Source: Monodelphis domestica (taxonomy: Eukaryota > Chordata > Mammalia > Didelphimorphia > Didelphidae). Taken from it: 64,000 nt of DNA. Below are positions 12,240 to 24,590 of the stretch, one piece after another. The translations under genes were made by a program, and so were the position numbers. The notes beneath the pieces are model-generated. The model was not told the DNA's origin, did not search any database, and saw nothing but the letters and a program-made list of their open reading frames with translations. Position 1 is the stretch's first letter. Every line of letters starts with the position of its first letter. The stretch lies in the NCBI RefSeq assembly GCF_027887165.1, contig NC_077235.1, forward strand, positions 7,877,378 through 7,941,377, written 5' to 3'.

Positions 12240-12580
12240 CTGCAGTCAGGCAACATGTGGGATGCTGTGTGTGCTTACTTCTGGACTGCACAGTTTAGGA
12301 CCTACTGGCCAATCATTTCACCCCTACCTCCACAGCATCTTTCCTATGCCTCCTCTCCATTCACACAGCTCCTGCCTTCACTGGAGCCCTCATCACATGC
12401 CTGGCCCCTGTGCTACATCCCCAGTTGCCTGCTGGCCAACTCAGTGCCTCTGGCTCCTCTCTAGGTGGTCACCAAAGTCATTCTACTAAGGCACAAATCT
12501 AACCCGGTCACTGCCATTTTCCAGAGGACCCACGGGTTCCCTGCTTCTCCTGGGCCCAGGCTGCTTAATAACTCTTTGTT
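12240..12580 (+). mobile_element. L2 ORF2 C-terminal fragment
   Basis: Contains ccattcacacagctcctgcc, gccctcatcacatgcctggc and gtcattctactaaggcacaa. Confidence 0.4.
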
Positions 12581-12589
12581 GGATGGAAC

Positions 12590-12915
12590 TGGAGGATGTC
12601 AAGGGGATGGGGAAAGGAGGGAAGACATGGCGGCTGCCTTCTGATATCTGAAAGCTGGGTTTGTGGAAGAGGGATTCAACTGGCATCTGAAGAGTGCAGT
12701 GGGCAGAAGAGGCAAAGAGGAAGACCTAGACTTGACCTAAAGAACGATTCTCTCTTGGCCATTTGAGCCATCCCAGGACTCTCTCGAGAGGTAGTGAGTT
12801 CCCTCTCCTTGGAGGTCTTCAAGTCAAGGCCAGATGGCCCCTTGGTGGAGATTCTTGGGCAAGATTGGATGAGACTAGAGGCTTCCAGGCTCCCTTCCAA
12901 TTTGGAATTTCAGTG
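12590..12915 (+). mobile_element. CR1/L3 LINE 3' end
   Basis: Contains gtggaagagggattcaactg, gaggtagtgagttccctctc, ttggaggtcttcaagtcaag and ggctcccttccaatttgg, in CR1/L3 order. Confidence 0.6.
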
Positions 12916-13104
12916 GGTAAGCTGAAGGCAGTTCTTTAGTCTTTCTGAGCCCTAGGGAGCTAAGGAAACCCATAGGGCTGGGGGATGGGTAGGGACACAG
13001 GAGGGAGATCCCATCACAATGAAATCCCAGGCCCTGGCCACACTGGGGAATTCCCTGTCATCTCAATTCCTCCTAAGAGCCACGAATACATTATCAGCAA
13101 TTTC

Positions 13105-13240
13105 AGAGATATTCATGGGCTGCCACAACATGAGAGAAGCTTAGACTCTGTCTAGTCCAATCATCTCATTTTACAAATGGGGAAACTGAGGCTCAGGTGG
13201 GGAAGAGTCTTGCCCGAGGTCACACACTTAGGTGGCCACC
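13105..13240 (-). mobile_element. MIR
   Basis: Antisense: tctcattttacaaatgggga, aactgaggctcaggtgggga, ttgcccgaggtcacacactt. Confidence 0.65.
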
Positions 13241-13294
13241 ATCCTTCTAACACAGTTTCTTCATGTATGATCCTGGAGCTGGTTTACTAAATTT

Positions 13295-13480
13295 TTAAAA
13301 TCATTCAGCACCATCCCGTTTGCCTGAAATGCATTCCCTTCTCACCACTGTCTTAGAATGCCTCACTTTCTCCAAAGCACAGCTCAGGGGCTACCTTCTA
13401 CAGGAAGCCTTCCCTGATTTTTCCCAGCTGCTCAAGCTGGTGCCTCCAAAATTACCTACCATTTGGCTTATCTCTATTGG
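13295..13480 (+). mobile_element. L2 fragment
   Basis: Contains gcctgaaatgcattcccttc, caaagcacagctcaggggct and acaggaagccttccctgatt. Confidence 0.55.
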
Positions 13481-14311
13481 GGATCAACTTAAATTATGTC
13501 CACATATACCATTTCCCCTCTTAAAAGGAAGTTGCTGATATATGAAAGATCTATGATTCACCAACATGGAAGATTCTTGATGTGGGAAACCCCTAGCACC
13601 AGGAACAGACAGCGACCCAACCAGGACATAGTAGCTAATCCTGGGGAGTTGCCTAAGCTTCAGAGAGGTTCCGTGTTTGTCTCATGGTCACGGAACCAGC
13701 GAATGTCAGAGGAAGCTCTGAAACCAAAATCTTCCTTATCCAAGCCCGACTCTATCTACCATGCAGCCCTGTCACTGTTCCAAAACTCCAACGGCAATGC
13801 TCCTGACTCCTCTCTTCTGAGGTCCAATGGGCTCAGAACCCCCAGAAGAAAGCTGGGACTTGATGGACTTCGAATTCCGCCCAGAACCAGCTGTCCGTCG
13901 GAACCAGCCCAGTGTCAGGGTGTTTAAATCATTAAGAATGCTCTGCTACTTTCGTGTCACCACCCTCTGATCAGAGAGGAGTAGACTGAAAGTGTGACTC
14001 ACTCATTTCATAAGTGGCAAGTATCAGATTGGATCCCAATTACTCATCTCCGGGCCCAGTCTCCACCAGAGTTCGGAGCCCTGCCTGCAAGTTACAAAGT
14101 CTCACTAATACAGGATCTGCAGAGAGCATTTCCTTGGTAACAACAGGGCTCAGGCTGGGGTTCGGGGGCCTGTTTCGGGTCTGCTTCCTCCTGTGGGGGT
14201 TGAAGAAAATGTTATTTTATCCCTTGCCTTCAAGGGAGGTATTACCACATAGGTAAGCCACCTCAGCGAAGACCTACAAATATCTCTTGGGTTTTAGCTC
14301 TCTTTCTTTTT
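13481..14311. other. Unassigned sequence
   Basis: Contains a 143-codon + frame (13496-13927) with no recognisable product. It is probably chance. Confidence 0.35.
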
Positions 14312-14497
14312 GGAAACTCTTACCTTCAGTCTTAGAAGTAATATTAAGTATTCCGAGGTAGAAGAGCAATGAGGGCTAGGTGATTGGAGTTAAGTGACTT
14401 GCCCAGGGTCACACAGCTAGTGCATGATGGCACATTTGAACTCGGGATCTCCCATCTCATGGCCTGGCAATCCAGCCACTGAGCCCCCTACCTGCCT
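14312..14497 (-). mobile_element. tRNA-derived marsupial SINE
   Basis: Antisense copy with taccttcagtcttagaagta, gacttgcccagggtcacaca and the end gagccccctacctgcc. Confidence 0.7.
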
Positions 14498-14559
14498 TCC
14501 TTCCAGCCCTCTTTCTTTTTCAAAGGTTCACTGATGCTGCTTGCATTTTTCATCCCAGT

Positions 14560-14695
14560 CATCTCTAGAAATATCCCTGCCCATGGGTCCCCTAGGATCC
14601 TCTGGTGTGTATAACAGCGGCTCCCATACCAAGCACAGTGCCTGGCACTAACTTTGTGCTTCATAAATATTTATTGTTTGACTGATGCGAGGAAA
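14560..14695 (+). mobile_element. L2 3' end
   Basis: Contains agcacagtgcctggcactaa and cttcataaatatttattg; it ends just before the hAT element. Confidence 0.5.
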
Positions 14696-14766
14696 CCCAG
14701 TTAAGCAGAACCAATAGACACAACAACTGATCTTGATGAAGTACATAATGTTCCATTGCTCTAGAC

Positions 14767-15138
14767 CAGTGATGGCAAACCTATGGCATGGATGTCAAAG
14801 ATGGCATGCAGAAAGCTCTCTGTGGGCATGTGGCTAGCCTCTCCACCCCAGAGTTGGTTACCAAAAAGACAGAGGGACTCAGATGGAGCTGTTCCCCTCA
14901 CCCTTTCCACTGTGCCTGAGGACATTGTTTCACACTCCCCCCCAACCCCCCTTCTGCCCAGCAGCCCGACAGTACTTTCTCCCTTCCCTGTGTGGGGTAT
15001 GGGAGGAAAAGGGTGGGCCTGGCACTCATTTGGTGGGGCACAGGGCACAGCACTTGGTCTCTGGGGTGGGGGGCCCAATGGCACTCAATCTGGGAATGGG
15101 GCCCCAGCACTCTGTCTCTAAAAGGTTCACCATCACTG
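14767..15138. mobile_element. hAT-like non-autonomous DNA transposon (MITE), 372 bp
   Basis: The left end is cagtgatggcaaacct and the right end is the inverted aaaggttcaccatcactg, giving terminal inverted repeats that start CAGTGATGG. The 8-bp flanks are ctctagac and ctctggga, which match at five of eight positions, as expected of a decayed 8-bp hAT target duplication. The interior is G- and C-rich with no transposase. Confidence 0.7.
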
Positions 15139-16034
15139 CTCTGGGACCAAGCTCCCCCCTTCTTCATAGAGAATAAATGATTCACTCTGATCTCTTCAAG
15201 ACTTCTTTAGTGTGTACCTCAGCTCCTGAGAGTGGGATGGCTCCGAAGGCATCAATGGCCCTTCCAGCTGCAAATCTCTGAACCTAGGATTCCTTATAGA
15301 CCAATGATGCCCCATTACTATCCTATTCCACATTAGGCCCAGGAATTCTCCAGTCAAAGGGCCTCCACTAATCATTGAGGAGTCTTTTGGTTATTGCACA
15401 GGAAGTACCAGCCCTTCTTCTAGCGCTGTGTCGGCTACCTAGACATGCATCTGGTTTGGGCTGTCCAAATGGCACATCTTGGCTGCCTTTCTGTCTTTTG
15501 AGATTTCAAGGTTGGGGTTTTTGCTCGTTTCTTTTTTGAACTTTCTCGATTTACCTTTGACCACCCCTCAGTCAGCACCTGGACCTCTAACATGATGTAG
15601 ACAAGGCAGTACAATAGGGGGGAGGGACTACTAGTCAGCAGACCAGCTCGGGCCTAGCTCCATCACCTGGATTTGTCACCTTAGGCAAACCACTTCAACT
15701 CTCCTTTAGCCACTAGCCACTTCAGTTTTCTCATCTTCAAAACTGAGATAATCACATGGTACCTTGCCATCCAAGATAGCCATGAAGACAGGCTGAGATG
15801 GCAGCCGTGAATGGGTTCTGTAACTGGAAAGTGCTCACTGATCAGGGTGCCCCAGGACCTTCGTATGTTGGGACCCAAGTAGGCCAGAAAAAGGGGGAAG
15901 GCAGGAACCCGTCCATCAATCCTGCATCTCTTTTTACTGTCTGGCTGAGTTGGCAGTTGGCAATAGTGGCACAACAATCAGAGGAAACTAGCAGGACAGC
16001 TTATCTGGTGACATTGATGGGCCTCATAACAGTT
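15139..16034. other. Unassigned sequence
   Basis: No gene or clear repeat. Confidence 0.4.
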
Positions 16035-16560
16035 TCTGGGCTGGACTTGGAATAAGAAGACCTGAGTTCAAATGTAGCCTCTTATACATACTAGCTGGTT
16101 GACCCTAGTCAAATCATTTTACCTCTGCCTACCTCAGTTTCCTGATCTGTCAAAAGGAGATATCATCTGTTCTCCCTCTCTCCCCGGCCCGGGATTGTGG
16201 TGAGGCTCAAATAAGATAACATCTGGGAAATACTTTGCAGACTTTAAAGGGCTATCCATAGGTTTCTTTTTCCTAACTTATATTAACTTAAGGGGCTTGC
16301 ATGGATTCCTAAAGTCTAACAGATATGCTCCTGGATAAACATAATAGCAATGGAGATTCTCTTAGCGTTAGAAGGCTCCCAAGCACTCTGCATAAGTTCT
16401 ATCTCCTGTGAGTGCCCCACTCATGTGAGGTCAGTAGACTAGGCATCATTAACCATATTGGACGGAAGAGGAAACTGAAGCTTACATGGGGATAGGGACT
16501 TGCCAAGCATACTCACCCAATGAGCATGAGAAGGGTATCTGAGCCTTTCTGAGGCCAAAC
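16035..16560. mobile_element. Two MIR copies: sense 16035-16265 (near full length) and antisense 16425-16560
   Basis: The first preserves head, CORE (tacctcagtttcctgatctg) and 3' part (gaggctcaaataagataaca ... tttgcagactttaaagggct). The second shows gaagaggaaactgaagctta. Confidence 0.65.
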
Positions 16561-16829
16561 TCAGCCCTCTCTCCTCTGGATTGCCCCAGTTCAGGACTGG
16601 CAAGAACAAAAAGGCTGGGAGAGTTTCTCCAGAGCCCGCAGCCTCCTGACTAATGTTCCCAGCTGAAGACCCAAGCAAAGGACCATTAGCAGCTGGCTTG
16701 GCCTGAGTTCAGCAGCTGGCATGATGCTACATACCCGGGGCCTCTCTATGGACTTTCTGCTCTGTAGGCCTTGATCTTAGTCATCCTGGGGGCGTGCAGA
16801 GTTCATGCCCACATTGTTCTTTGAGGGTT

Positions 16830-18484
16830 ATTTACTCAGACCAGAAGAGGAACAGTGTTTTGAGACCTCTTGTCATCCAGCCTCTGACAACTGTCACAAG
16901 TCTGAAGGGGGATTTGATCAAATAACAGCCTTCATGGCCGAAAAATGGGAGAAAGAGAGGACTAGAGACCTTACAACTTTACCCTTAGAACGCTCCTGGC
17001 AGGATCAGTGGAACAGATTTGGGTTTAGTGACCTCAGCAAGACAGTGTATGATAGGCCCAAAGATCCCAGTTTTGGGGACAAAAACCCACTATTTGGCAA
17101 AAACTGCTGGGACAATTGGAAGACAGTGTGGGAGAGATTAGGTTTGGATCAACACCTCACACCCTACACCAAGATAAACTCAGAATGGGTGAATGATTTG
17201 AACACAAAGAAAGAAATTATAAGTAAATTAGGTGAACACAGAAGAGTATACATGTCAGATCTTTGGGAAAGGAAAGATTTCAAAACCAAGCAAGACTTAG
17301 AAAAATTTACAAAATGCAAAATGAATAATTTTGATTACATTAAAATTGTTTTGTACAAACAAAACTAATGAAACCAAAATTAAAAGGGAAGCAAAAAATT
17401 GGGGAAAAAACCTTCATAACAAAAACCTCTGACAAAGGTCTTATTACTCAAATTCATAAGGCACTAAATCAATTGTACAAAAAAATCAAGCCATTCCCCA
17501 ATCAATAAATGGGCAAGGGACATGGATAGGCAGTTCTCAGATAAAGAAATCAAAACTATTAATAAGCACATGAAGAAGTGTTCTAAATCTCTTATAATCA
17601 GAGAGATGCAAATCAAAACAACTCTGAGGTATCACCTCACACATAGCAGATTGGCTAACATGACAGCAAAGGAAAGTAATGAATGCTGGAGGGGATGCGG
17701 CAAAATTGGGACATTAATGCATTGCTGGTGGAGTTGTGAATTGATCCAACCTTTCTGGATGGCAAATTGGAAATATTCCCAAAGGGTACTAAAAGACCAC
17801 CTGCCCTTTGATCCAGCCAAACCCCAGCTGGGTTTGTACCCCAAAGAGATTATAAGGAAAAAGACTGGTATAAGAATATTCATAGCCGCACTCTTTGTGG
17901 TGGCAAAAAATTGGAAAATGAGGGGATGCCCTTCAGTTGGGGAATGGCTGAACAAATTGTGGTTTCTGTTGGTGATGGAATACTATTGTGGTCAAAGGAA
18001 TAATAAACTGGAGGGATTCCATGTGAACTAGAACAACCTCCAGGAAGTGATGCAGAGCGAGAGGAGCAGAACCAGGAGAACATTGTACACAGAGACTGAT
18101 ACACTGTGGTATAATCGAACGAAATGGACTTCTCCATTAGTGGAAATGCAATGGTCCAGGACAATTCTGAGGGACTTATGAGAAAGAACACTCTCCACAT
18201 TCAGAGAAGAACTGTGGGAGTAGAAACACAGAAGAAAAACAACTGCTTGATCACATTGGTCAATGGGGACATGATTGGGAACGTAGACTCTAAACAATCA
18301 CCCTAGTGCAAATACTAATAATATGGAAATAGGTCTGGATCAATGACAAATGCAAAACCCAGTGGAGCTGCACATCAGCTACAGGAGGGGGTGGGAGGAG
18401 GGGAGAGAAAGAACATGAATTTTGTAACCATGGAAAAATATTCTAAATTAATTAATTAAATAAGATTTTCCAAATTAAAAAAAA
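16830..18484 (+). mobile_element. LINE L1, 5'-truncated: ORF2 C-terminal part and 3' UTR
   Basis: Two long open stretches in the same frame match the C-terminal third of L1 ORF2p: HLTPYTKINSEWVNDL in the first (to 17368) and [27 protein letters not shown] and GTLMHCWW in the second (17522-18031). Between them the reading shifts frame and meets stops. A TAG at 18029 precedes what should be further coding (NNLQEVMQSERSRTRR). The 3' UTR ends in a purine-rich run and an A-rich tail near 18480. The left boundary is uncertain. This is a dead copy with the marsupial L1 3' end. Confidence 0.85.
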
Positions 18485-18874
18485 GAACTCTCCTGACAGG
18501 ATGCCCTCCCTCAGCAGCCCGGGATGGGGCAGGGGCTCTCCTTGTTTGGATTTCAGGGGAGAGGAATGAGAAATCATTTGAAATATACCTCTCTTTCCAT
18601 TTCTTTGGTGAACATCTCCTTATCAGTAAAAGGGAGAGGCAAGTCCAGTTAGTCAGCCAGCTTGCTGGTTGGGCACCACAACTGGTCCCAACTGGAGGGA
18701 CTGTCACTGGACTGGGAAAGAAACAAAAGGGTCTTCCTTGAGTTTCCAGTTTCTCTTGTCTCCAGGGCACAAAACCAGATGCCTCATCCTGCCCCAATCT
18801 GGCACCTACCTTTCTTGAGTCCTTTCATACCAATCACTAGAGGCAGCTGAGGAGCTCCATTGAGAAAGAGAAAA

Positions 18875-19305
18875 GCAGAAGGCCTAATGCAGCCTTCAAT
18901 GGTTACTAGATGTGAGACTCCTGGGCAAGGCCCTTTTCCTTGTTTTAAGAAAAATCAAGTCAAGAAATCTTCATTACTCACTTATAGGCAATGTGCAAAG
19001 GGCTGGGAATACAGAGATGAGCAGAAAGAAATCTAGTGGTTGCCGTTGAAGAGTCCCATTCAGTCCACTGAGGGATGATACCACTCAAGGGGAAGGACCA
19101 GGGATTAAGAGGAATAGAGCCAGTGGCCCTGAGGGACCCACATCCTTAAAAGGGCAGTTCTGTGGAGGAGCCAGCCAATCAGAGGAAGGGGGCCGCATGA
19201 TACACAAAGGGAGTCAGGAAAATAAGAACACTAATCCACAGGGCTGGTATGAGGCTCAAATAGAATAATGTAGGAAAGCACTTTGTAAATCATAAAACCC
19301 CATAA
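18875..19305 (+). mobile_element. Short MIR and L2 fragments
   Basis: There is a MIR piece at 18875-18940, an L2 3'-end piece at 18955-19045 (gcaatgtgcaaagggctggg) and a MIR 3' piece at 19240-19305 (gaggctcaaatagaataatg). Confidence 0.4.
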
Positions 19306-19465
19306 CAACGCTCTAGCAAGTCTCCAATAAGACACTTCCTATCATAGTCTGGAGAGACTAGCCTGCTACCTCTTCCCTCATAAATATACATACATACATA
19401 TGTAGAGCCACATATCTGTATAATTGAGTTAGGGAGGACTTTGAGGAAAGAAATGGTCTCTTTTG

Positions 19466-19702
19466 GTTCCGTTGTTTCCACCGGGACTAACTCTCTGTGA
19501 CCCCATTGGGGGTTTCCTTGGAAAAGACACTAGAGTTTTCCAGCTCATTTGACAGATGAGGGAACTGAAGCCAACAGGGTGAAGTGACTTACCCAGGGTC
19601 ACATGGTTAAAACCTACCTGGGGCCAGATTTGAACTCATGAAGATGAGTCTTCCTGATTTCAGGTCCAGTGGCATAGCCACTGTAACACCTTGCTGTCCT
19701 GA
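19466..19702 (-). mobile_element. MAR1-type CORE-SINE
   Basis: Antisense copy. Its Bov-B-like part ctctctgtgaccccattggg is well preserved, and it ends caccttgctgtcc. Confidence 0.8.
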
Positions 19703-19849
19703 TGTTCTCTACTCCCTATAGGAAAAGAAAGTCTCAGTCTTCTATATCAGACCTCAGCAGGTCCTATAGTAGACAAGGCCAATGGGTAGTGGGTGGTGCC
19801 AGGCAGATTTCAGGCTTTGTACAATCATCATAAAGAGGCAAGGATTGTG

Positions 19850-19985
19850 GAGTGGAGAGTGTGATTGCCTTGGAGTTTATAGAGTCCTGAGTTCAAAGAA
19901 ATGACTTTCACTTACTTGTCTTGTGACCACAAGCACATAATTTAACCTCGTTGGACTTCCCCTGTGAAACTGGGATGCCAACCAG
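19850..19985 (+). mobile_element. MIR
   Basis: Contains tcctgagttcaaagaaatga and tcttgtgaccacaagcacat; diverged. Confidence 0.5.
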
Positions 19986-20589
19986 GGTGGTAAAGAATGT
20001 GTTGACTTTTTTTTTTGTTTTGACCTCATGTCCTCTTGGAAGGGAGTCATCCGGAAGTAGTAGCAAGGGAGATTTTGAGAAAGAGCGTTGATTAAACATT
20101 TGCAAAGGAATCATTGGACTAAAGAGTTAATGGCAATACTCTAGCCAGCAAAACAAACCCCTCCCTCCTTACATGGGGAAGAGTGAGAGAGGGTACCTGG
20201 GTGGAGGCATGGCATCTCTTCTCCTGTGCCATGGAGTTCCAACTTCCTATGGAAGGACTTCCACATTATGGAATAATTCCACATTGTTTACATTCTGATT
20301 GTGCAAGGCTGGCTGCCCTCAGATATCTGTGTGGCACTCGCAGATGTCAGCAAGACTTATGGATGAGGAGCCAAGGATAAGCCTTCTTGCCGAGCCTTGT
20401 GAAATAAGTTATAGCCTAGCTATGGATGGGGGAAGAGATAACGAACATGATGGAGCCACTGGAGCTAGGCCAGTCGTTCTGCCTTTCAAAGGCTGCTCCG
20501 ATTCCATCTATTTGGATTATTGAGTGTCGTGTTTATGTTTGAAAAGTGCCCTGGGATCATTCATTAGGCATTCTTCCTAGCAAAATGGT

Positions 20590-20780
20590 AGCCGGGATGG
20601 GGCAGGAGAAAGAACATTCGACTTGGAGACAGAGGAGGGGGATGAGCTTTAAAGTCTGGGTTCTGCCACTAACCATATGTCCCTTGGAAAGTCACTCCTC
20701 TGACCCTCAGTATTGGGAGAAGATTGCAGAGGTGACCTGGGGGATTCCTTTCAGTTCTAAATTTCAGATTCTGTGACCAC
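20590..20780 (+). mobile_element. MIR
   Basis: Contains aagtctgggttctgccacta, catatgtcccttggaaagtc and the end ttcagttctaaatttcagat. Confidence 0.6.
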
Positions 20781-20959
20781 TGAATAATTTCCAGGGTTGC
20801 AGTTCTAGGCCCTACCCACCCTGTCACTTACCAAAGAACGGTCTGAGTGAAACAAGAGTTTCTCAGGATTTCATCTTTATCTGCCCATTCCCAGATCATG
20901 TTAGCAGGACCTGGCATATCAGAACAAAATTGGTCATATTGGGAAAAGTCATCGAGATA

Positions 20960-21158
20960 TTGTTGGCAAAGAAACTGGAGTCATTTGCCATTTCTTTCTC
21001 CATCGAATCCTCATTTTATAGACGAGGAATTGAGGCAAAGAGGAGTTGTGACTTGCCCAAGGACACATAGCTAATAAGTGTCTAAGGCTAGCTTTGAACT
21101 CAGATTCTTCCTGCCTCTGGGCCTGGTGCTCTATCCTCTGCACTACTTAGCTGCCCCT
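20960..21158 (-). mobile_element. MAR1-type CORE-SINE
   Basis: Antisense copy with ttggcaaagaaactggagtc, gacgaggaattgaggcaaag and the end cttagctgcccc. Confidence 0.75.
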
Positions 21159-21429
21159 ACCAAGAATTAGATACCTTCCATTCAGGTTGGGCTTCAGTCT
21201 GTCCTCTCAAAAACAAAATGGCAGTTAATAAAAGTTTTCAAGTAAGGGTATGTCCTGTCATTTTCACAAATCAATCAACAAAAATAAATTTAACAACTGA
21301 CAGCTTTTGTTTTTATTTTACCTAAATGTTTCCCTTTATTTCTTTTCTTCTCCTCCATCCTGTCTAAAGTTCTCTCATGACAGAGATTTTTTAAGAAGAA
21401 AAAAATCAGCAAAGTTGATCTATGACATT

Positions 21430-21512
21430 TGTGAACCCCAGTTGGTTTAGCCATTCCCTAACTGATGAGCAAGCTCCTTGATTTCCAGCTTTTTGCTGCC
21501 ACAAAATGTGAG
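21430..21512 (-). mobile_element. L1 ORF2-like fragment, antisense
   Basis: The sequence ggtttagccattccctaact followed by gatttccagctttttgctgccacaaa is the reverse complement of the L1 ORF2 stretch seen at 17890-17960 (ggtggcaaaaaattgg ... ggggaatggctgaac), diverged. Confidence 0.45.
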
Positions 21513-22759
21513 TCAATTCCTTTTTTCCAGTCCCATGTAATACCCATTTATTAAATTCCTCCTTCTGTTCAAGGCACTGTGCTAGACATACAAGGTCAGA
21601 GGAGGCCCCCATATCCTAGGAAATTGCATTTCATTGCTTCCAGGACCCTGAAGCACTGGCAGGGGCTGTGGAGTTCTGCCACCCAACTTGGACAGGTTAA
21701 CTGTCCACAAAGCCACGAGCTTAAGTGAGTGTCTTTGTCCAAAAGTGGTGCTGGGGTTCTCCTGGTCTTCTGCCATCTGGAGGCACTCCTGATAGCCCAC
21801 AGAGCCCCCTGCCAAGCCTTCCTCTCGGAGCTGGGCATACTTGCCCAGCACTTAGCATCCAGCTTGTCCATTGTGTGGCGGCTGAGGAAAGAGGTGGTAC
21901 TTATCTGGTTGGGGCAGGTTTGATATGTAAATTGGGCTTCAGATATGCTAGTGTTTCACAGGTTGAGCACTGGTTGGCAGGCAGCTTGGGTGATTGATCA
22001 GTCTGCCTGGGGATGGACCACTGGAGAAGAAGAGGTGGGACTTACAAATGGAGGAAAACACAGAAGCTTTGTGGCCTAACTGGGCTTGTGCAAAACGAAG
22101 CTGAGGCCTGACCTGAAGGAAACTGGCCCATTCTGTAGAATGATTGGTTTGTAGGGAGTGGTCAGAGAAGAGAGTTTGGCAAGAGCTGCAGGGGAATCCC
22201 ATGGGGGATGGGAGTGCCCCCAAGTCAGGGGCTAGGGGGCAAAGGAGCAAACAGCCCCACGGACTGGGCCTAAAGGTGGGAGCCAGCCACCCTGGGAGGG
22301 AAGGCCAGATCAGCAATCTCTTCTGTGAGTCAACTGCAGCCACTCATTTCAATAATGGGATTGTTTACCTGCAATTGACCTAATGTGTCTCATAATTTGT
22401 AAGGGAAGGAAATGTCTACACATGATTATTGTTTTCTCCTCTCGTTGGCTGATGGGGCCTGCCTTCTGCTGCTTGGGGAGAAGTCAGAGGCGGCCATGAT
22501 CTAGAAGGCACCCTCTTTGGGGTAGAGCACCCTCCCCATAAGCAAGGGAGGCTTGGGGTCAGCCTGGCTACCTCTAGACATGGAGGTTTGCTCACTATGT
22601 TTGAGGACTTGCTGATGGTATCAGGTGCTAAAACCCTGCCAGGAAACAGCTCTTACATATAGCCGGCTGCACAGCTGTCCTATTGTGGGACGCAGCACCT
22701 AGTACTCTACAGCTCCAGGCCAGTTTGGATCTGTGCAACTTGCAAAGAAATGCAAGGTG
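21513..22759. other. Unassigned, repeat-poor sequence
   Basis: About 1.2 kb with no recognised SINE; a 131-codon minus frame (21948-22343) has no recognisable product. Confidence 0.35.
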
Positions 22760-23125
22760 AAAGATGATGCAGTGGATAGCACCCCAGCCTTGGTAACAGG
22801 AAGGCCTGGGTTCCAACGTGACCTCTGCCATTTATTAGTGGTGTCAGCACAGGCAAGTTATTCCTTTGTGCTGAGCCTAGATGGATTCATGTGTCAGGAG
22901 AGCATAATGGAAAGCAAACACTGAGGGATCGTAATGGCAGATTTTCACCCCACCTTTTGTCTTTAGAGGTGGGGAACTATGGATACAGAATACCGCACGT
23001 ACCATCGGGCAGAGTTATTTGAGGGCAGGGACCCTTTTGGCTTTGTCTTTGTTCCACAAAGGGCCTGGCATGATGCACCAGAGTCGGCATTTCATAAAGG
23101 TTCTTCGGATGGAACTGAGTGGATT
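22760..23125 (+). mobile_element. MIR (22760-22890) and L2 3' end (23025-23125)
   Basis: The MIR has aaggcctgggttccaacgtg and cctctgccatttattagtgg. The L2 end has tttgagggcagggacccttt and gggcctggcatgatgcac. Confidence 0.5.
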
Positions 23126-23394
23126 TTGGTTCATTGCATTTTGGTTTGTTCCAAGGTGTGGGAGGGTGGGAGTGGGATCCATTTGGAAATGATGAGTATA
23201 AGAGACAAAAGTCTCACCAAGGGAAAAGGGAAGACAAAGAAATGGAGCCAATAATGCCCACTGTCCTGAGGTACCATCATAGTTGGTGGTGGCATCATGG
23301 TCATTCCCATCATCACCTCTGTCCTCGGCATCAGCATCGGGAGATTGGTGATGTTACTCTTCGTCCCTCAGTGTCCAGGATCTCATCAGTTCTG

Positions 23395-23500
23395 AAAACA
23401 CTGGTTCCCTTTCTAGAAAGTGAGGCCTTCAGACATTGAGGTGGACAATTGGCACCTCAGACAGGTGATGATACTTGCTCAGGGTCATGTAAGCAGTCCA
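23395..23500 (-). mobile_element. MIR fragment
   Basis: Antisense, with gatacttgctcagggtcatg. Confidence 0.45.
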
Positions 23501-23868
23501 GTTAAAGACAGAAGGTACCCTCGGCCTTCCAATCCTAGAGGGAGTCACTGTGATCCATGAAAACTCTGGAGGACAAAAGGAGTTCTAGAAACAACCGTGT
23601 GCTGAGTTTGGGGTCAGGATTTCCAGATGTTATTCCACAATGCCTTCCCGAGAAGTCTTAAGGTCCCTGCTTGACTTCCAGGCGCCAAAGACACAAACAA
23701 GTGAGTCAGGTTGTAATCCCACTGTAGCCTTCCCTGGCTGCCATTGCGTAATTCCTAGCTACACAGGGCACCCAGCCTCACCTGATGATAACAACCTGTC
23801 CACTGACATGGTAGTATTAGGCAGTTGGGGTGATGAGCTTTGTGGCTGGCCACCAGGCCCTGCAAAGA

Positions 23869-23899
23869 AGGCAGGCAGGCAGGCAGGCAGGCAGGCAGA
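23869..23899 (+). repeat. (AGGC)n microsatellite
   Basis: About seven perfect aggc units. Confidence 0.95.
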
Positions 23900-24254
23900 C
23901 AGCTTCCTTATTCATTTTCTAGGTGTGTTCCTGCCTAGGCTACAAGCTCCATTGTTTTCAGAGCTCGGTTTTCACTGAAGGGTGGCAGGCAGATGGACAA
24001 TGGGCAGGCAGTTGAGTCAGGAGACTCCTTTCCATGTGGATGAGCCCAGAACTCCTACTCCTTCCTCACTTGTCCTGGGACTTCCAAAACTTGTGGACTG
24101 AGAAAGCTCGTGGGCCCTGGAGGGGAGAGTACATACTAATGATTGTTTTCTTGGTGTTTGACAGAAGGCAGAGAGGTAAACAAGGAGGAGAGAAAGTTAA
24201 AGAAGGAAAAGCAGAGACTTTCACAGGCTTTAAAGATGGCCTGGAACCTTGCTC

Positions 24255-24590
24255 AAATCCTTCATTTTACAAATGAGGAAACTGAAGCTCCAAGAGGGAA
24301 AGGGACTTACCCAGGGTCAGGCTGTTAGCTGGAAGCAGAGCCAGGAGTAGCTCTAGTTTTCTATTGCTTTTTCTACTTCACTGGAATAATTCTCGAATTC
24401 CTCAAATATGAGAGCTGGAGAAACCAGAGATCATCTGACAAGTTCACTCCCATTTTGCAGATGAGGCAACTGATATAGAGAGAAGGGAAGAGTCTTATTC
24501 TAGGAGATACCTGCAAGTAAGCTAGGAGTCAGAATTTGAACTCAGGCTCCCTGGCCCCAAACCCAAGCCCACACTCCTCCAGCTTCTGAG
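24255..24590 (-). mobile_element. Two antisense MIR copies (24255-24355, 24400-24590)
   Basis: Each carries the antisense CORE, cattttacaaatgaggaaac and cattttgcagatgaggcaac, then the loop to gtcagaatttgaactcaggc in the second. Confidence 0.65.

Noticed and set aside
16805-18031. Two long + frames as possible host exons
   Set aside because: Both match L1 ORF2p motifs and are followed by an L1 3' UTR and A-rich tail.
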